A stretch of DNA of 9,922 nucleotides from assembly GCA_023427925.1 (NCBI GenBank), contig JAEYZS010000146.1, positions 1 to 9,922 on the forward strand, in the 5' to 3' direction. Both the position numbers and the translations under genes were made by a program. The notes beneath the pieces were generated by a model. It was not told the DNA's origin. It was given only the letters and a program-made list of their open reading frames with translations, and made no database searches. Positions 8,008 through 9,922 of the stretch are shown in pieces. Source of the stretch: Pseudomonadota bacterium (GTDB lineage: Bacteria; Bdellovibrionota; Bdellovibrionia; Bdellovibrionales; JAEYZS01). Position 1 is the stretch's first letter; each line of letters begins with the position of its first letter.

Positions 8008-9000
8008 TTACTTTGTAATCTTTCTAGTTAATTTGACGGCGCGATTTCCATGACTTACTCCGTAGTAAGACTTGAACTTTTTCACACCCTCAATTTGAAC
8101 ATCAAATTCGCCTGTAACGTCCTGACTTAATGGAATAACATCTCCGACCTTTAAACCCATTAAGTCTTCCATTTGAATAGTTGTTTCCCCTAACTGAACT
8201 AATATTTCAGCATCTGTATCCAACAACTGTTCTTTAAGAACCGAATTCCATAAGTTTTTATCCGTTTGATCAGATTCAATTTGGAATCCACTCGCTAGTT
8301 TTTGTTTGATCGGCTCAATTGTCGCATAGGGAATAACTACCGTAATCGTTCCATTTGCATTTTCTAATTCAACATCAAAAGTAGAAGCAATGACGACGTC
8401 AGTAGGTGGTACTATACCCACGAATTGTGGATTCACCTCTGTTCTCACAAAATGACAATCAATCTTATGAACTGATGACCAAGCGTTTTCTAAATCCGTT
8501 ATCGCAAGCTCAACTACTTTTCTTATAATGGAAAGTTCAATCGGGGTAAACTCCTTGCCGTCTGCTTTTGTGTAGGGACGGTCCGTACCACCAAAGAAGC
8601 TATCAACCAGTGAGTAAGCTAATTTACTTTCGATAACAAATAACGCCGAACCTCTAAGCTCGTTAAATCTTAATACCGACATAGAGGTCGGTAGCGGCAA
8701 CGTATTAATAAATTCACCAAATTTTAAGAAGTCAGTTGAAGCGTGATTTAGAGTTGCAATTTTTCTGAGCGCTGAAGAAAGAGAAACTCTGAACGCTCTC
8801 ATGAATTTTTCATAAATAACATCGAGCTGCGGAAATCTAGCTCTGATGATTCTATCTTGCGAAGTTAGATCGTAAACAACGACACCTTTGTCGTTTTTTG
8901 ATGTAGAGCCAGATCCTCCGGCTCCCGGATTAGCAACTTCCCCTTCGGAGACTGCTGCCAACAACGCATCAACTTCACTTTGTGATAATACTTGATTCAT
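8008..9000 (-). CDS. fliM: Flagellar motor switch protein FliM
   Basis: FliM is the C-ring subunit that binds phosphorylated CheY and, through FliG, reverses the motor. The 330-residue length is standard. The N-terminal CheY-binding peptide is intact (LSQSEVDALLAAV, 5-17), followed by a Gly/Ser-rich linker (about 20-38). The CheC-like middle domain spans about 45-230, with RARFPQLDVIYEKFMRAFR and LPLPTSMSVLRFNELRG. A C-terminal SpoA domain (about 255-325) ends in KSYYGVSHGNRAVKLT. At the loop after LVDSFF the sequence reads GGTD (137-140), where many FliM proteins have GGxG. A GGAGT ribosome binding site precedes the ATG. The intact CheY peptide implies chemotactic switching in this organism. 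Confidence 0.97.
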   Translation of the reverse strand: MNQVLSQSEVDALLAAVSEGEVANPGAGGSGSTSKNDKGVVVYDLTSQDRIIRARFPQLDVIYEKFMRAFRVSLSSALRKIATLNHASTDFLKFGEFINTLPLPTSMSVLRFNELRGSALFVIESKLAYSLVDSFFGGTDRPYTKADGKEFTPIELSIIRKVVELAITDLENAWSSVHKIDCHFVRTEVNPQFVGIVPPTDVVIASTFDVELENANGTITVVIPYATIEPIKQKLASGFQIESDQTDKNLWNSVLKEQLLDTDAEILVQLGETTIQMEDLMGLKVGDVIPLSQDVTGEFDVQIEGVKKFKSYYGVSHGNRAVKLTRKITK

Positions 9001-9034
9001 GAATTACTCCATCAATTCATTAATTAATCAAAAC

Positions 9035-9580
9035 CTAGTTCAGTAAAAACTCAGTAAAGAGAATGCTCTTTATCTTTCCTTTAGTAAGGAACGAGTTAAG
9101 TCTTCCTCTAATTTCTTCTCTTAAGTTGTCTTTCCCATCTTTAGTAGAAATTTGCTCGTATGTTTTGCTTGAAAGAAGAATAATAATGATATCTCTGATT
9201 TGAGGCTTTCTTCTTTCGATCTCTTCGGAGATGTCCGAATTTTTGTTTTCAATTTCTAGCTCTAAAGTTACACGAGCAATTTTGCCACCTCGACTTCCAG
9301 CTAGGTTGACAAAGAACGTCTCCATTGGAATGAAATCACCAATAAATGGATCATCCGTTGCCTCCTTGTCTTGCTCTTGCTTTTCGCCCTGAACGACATG
9401 ATCAATTGTTGCGACTTGATTTTGGCTCTTCTTACCGAGGAACAACATCACCCCGACCCCAAGAACGACAACAATATTAAATATACTCAGCGCTATAAAT
9501 AGCGTTGGCTTTTCTTTCGTTGTAGTCGCAGAACTGGCTTCTGGTGCCGGCGCTGCTTCTTTGGCTTTTTCTTCTGCCAC
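9035..9580 (-). CDS. fliL: Flagellar basal-body-associated protein FliL (GTG start)
   Basis: FliL is a single-pass inner-membrane protein near the stator units that supports torque and motor stability. With the GTG start at 9580 it is 181 residues: an Ala/Glu-rich cytoplasmic tail (1-25), a transmembrane helix (about 26-49), then a periplasmic domain with PMETFFVNL, RVTLELEIE and the typical end ILFTEFLLN. The frame is open further upstream to a TTG at 9631, but that TTG lies inside the -12 element of the probable promoter. The 17 extra residues (LYLNHDRVL...) are not FliL-like. GTG at 9580 has an AAAGGAGT ribosome binding site 6 bases upstream. The gene leads the operon; fliM starts 34 bases after its stop. 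Confidence 0.93.
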   Translation of the reverse strand: MAEEKAKEAAPAPEASSATTTKEKPTLFIALSIFNIVVVLGVGVMLFLGKKSQNQVATIDHVVQGEKQEQDKEATDDPFIGDFIPMETFFVNLAGSRGGKIARVTLELEIENKNSDISEEIERRKPQIRDIIIILLSSKTYEQISTKDGKDNLREEIRGRLNSFLTKGKIKSILFTEFLLN

Positions 9581-9586
9581 GACTAG

Positions 9587-9594
9587 ACTCCTTT
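9587..9594 (-). promoter_or_regulatory. fliL: Ribosome binding site that fixes the GTG start of fliL
   Basis: AAAGGAGT on the coding strand is followed by 6 bases and then GTG. No ATG is in frame nearby, so this site decides the start and gives FliL the expected short N-terminal tail. Confidence 0.8.
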
Positions 9595-9626
9595 GCTTAG
9601 ACAAAACTCTGTCATGGTTCAAATAA

Positions 9627-9643
9627 AGCAACTCTAATGCCAG
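9627..9643 (-). promoter_or_regulatory. Probable sigma-54 (RpoN) -24/-12 promoter of the fliL operon
   Basis: The coding strand reads CTGGCATTAGAGTTGCT. It matches the known sigma-54 consensus TGGCAC-N5-TTGCW at the invariant GG and GC, with the required 10 bases between them, and at the flanking T, CA, TT and T. A start point about 12 bases past the GC would fall near 9616, leaving a leader of about 36 bases before the GTG of fliL. It sits in the only sizeable intergenic gap, directly upstream of the operon. Sigma-54 control of flagellar operons is well established in several proteobacteria. Which activator acts here is not visible. Confidence 0.7.
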
Positions 9644-9646
9644 CTA

Positions 9647-9656
9647 GACCATGGTC
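9647..9656. repeat. Perfect 10-base palindrome next to the -24 element
   Basis: GACCATGGTC is its own reverse complement and lies 3 bases upstream of the sigma-54-like promoter. It could be half or all of a regulator site. It is short enough to be chance, and no second copy was found nearby. Confidence 0.25.
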
Positions 9657-9703
9657 AGGCTTTTGGATTCTAAATTTCGTATTTTTGAAATGACACGACA
9701 GAT

Positions 9704-9729
9704 GTCAAAATCCCCTCTGGATTTTTGAC
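9704..9729 (-). terminator. Possible hairpin terminator after the phosphatase gene
   Basis: On the transcribed strand GTCAAAAATCC, a loop of 5 bases (AGAGG) and GGATTTTGAC pair over 10 base pairs with one bulged A. It lies about 50 bases past the phosphatase stop and upstream of the fliL promoter, where a transcript end would be expected. The stem is A+T rich and lacks a clean following U-tract, so it may be weak or work in both directions. Confidence 0.35.
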
Positions 9730-9777
9730 TCAAAACCTTGTTAGTCGAGTTAGTTTTTTGACGAAGATTTTTGGATC

Positions 9778-9922
9778 TTATTTAATTAGAGTCACCAATT
9801 CTTGGTGGATAAATCCGTTACTTGCGACCACCACATCTTGATCAGGGTGGAACTTTTCTCCAAGTTGATTGGTAACTAGGCCCCCAGCCTCTTCAACAAT
9901 CAGGCTACCGGCTCCCGTATCC
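9778..9922 (-). CDS. Inositol-monophosphatase family protein, C-terminal end only
   Basis: The last 47 codons are present, and the gene runs off the right edge. The translation DTGAGSLIVEEAGGLVTN followed by Q-L-G-E-K-F and VVASNGFIHQELVTLIK matches the C-terminal signature of Mg-dependent inositol-monophosphatase-like enzymes: (W)DxAAG-x-L(I/L)V-x-EAGG, then ASNGxIH. The first visible Asp would be the metal-binding residue of that motif. These enzymes remove phosphate from inositol phosphates, fructose-1,6-bisphosphate, PAP or similar substrates; the part visible here cannot tell which. The gene ends in TAA at 9778, is on the same strand as the flagellar operon, and is separated from fliL by about 200 bases with a hairpin and a promoter. 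It is probably not co-regulated with motility. Confidence 0.85.
   Translation of the reverse strand, partial: DTGAGSLIVEEAGGLVTNQLGEKFHPDQDVVVASNGFIHQELVTLIK

Noticed and set aside
9581..9631. N-terminal extension of FliL to the TTG at 9631
   Set aside because: The TTG is part of the -12 element of the probable sigma-54 promoter, and the 17 residues are not FliL-like; GTG at 9580 has a strong ribosome binding site.
9691..9708. TTGACA-like -35 box and TGACA/TGTCA inverted repeat upstream of fliL
   Set aside because: No acceptable -10 box lies 16-18 bases downstream, and the repeat overlaps the hairpin; the sigma-54 element is the better promoter candidate.
1..9922. Genome-wide recoding of a stop codon (for example TGA as Gly)
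   Set aside because: Two different stops (TGA and TAA) are involved, and both are used as normal terminators in the window (TGA for fliP; TAA for fliM, fliN, fliO, fliR, flhB).

Overview
The window is one long flagellar gene cluster read from right to left on the minus strand. Transcription order is fliL, fliM, fliN, fliO, fliP, fliQ, fliR, flhB, flhA, flhF. The last 47 codons of an inositol-monophosphatase-family gene lie just upstream at the right edge. Moderate A+T richness (about 40% G+C judged by eye), the gene order, and the style of the FliL, FliO and FlhF proteins suggest a Bdellovibrionota-like (Bdellovibrio/Pseudobdellovibrio-type) Gram-negative bacterium. That placement is an inference from general resemblance, not a search result.

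Layout. 9778-9922 holds the 3' end of the phosphatase gene. 9581-9777 is the only real intergenic space. It holds a hairpin after the phosphatase gene and a well-formed sigma-54-type -24/-12 promoter about 50 bases upstream of the probable GTG start of fliL. From 9580 to the left edge the genes are packed with gaps of 3 to 48 bases or a short overlap (flhA/flhF, 11 bases), as in a single operon. The largest gap, fliM-fliN, carries a 24-base near-perfect palindrome. The left edge cuts flhF close to its 3' end.

How the genes work together. FliM and FliN build the rotor/switch C-ring. FliL is a stator-associated inner-membrane protein. FliP, FliQ, FliR, FlhB and FlhA form the flagellar type III export gate, with FliO assisting FliP assembly. 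FlhF is an SRP-like GTPase that positions polar flagella.

The most striking observation is that two of the five export-gate genes carry an in-frame stop in otherwise intact, conserved reading frames. fliQ has TGA at codon 10, where Gly is expected. flhA has TAA at codon 499, where the conserved Glu of the H-E-L-(I/L)-G-R-Q-E stretch is expected. Each is one G-to-T change on the coding strand away from a sense codon, and each is followed by C. Sequencing or assembly error, very recent inactivation, and stop readthrough are all possible, and the window alone cannot decide. FlhF also has unusual GTPase motifs (GKSSS, DTEK, DFPGN). No mobile elements, CRISPR arrays, tRNA or rRNA genes were seen.
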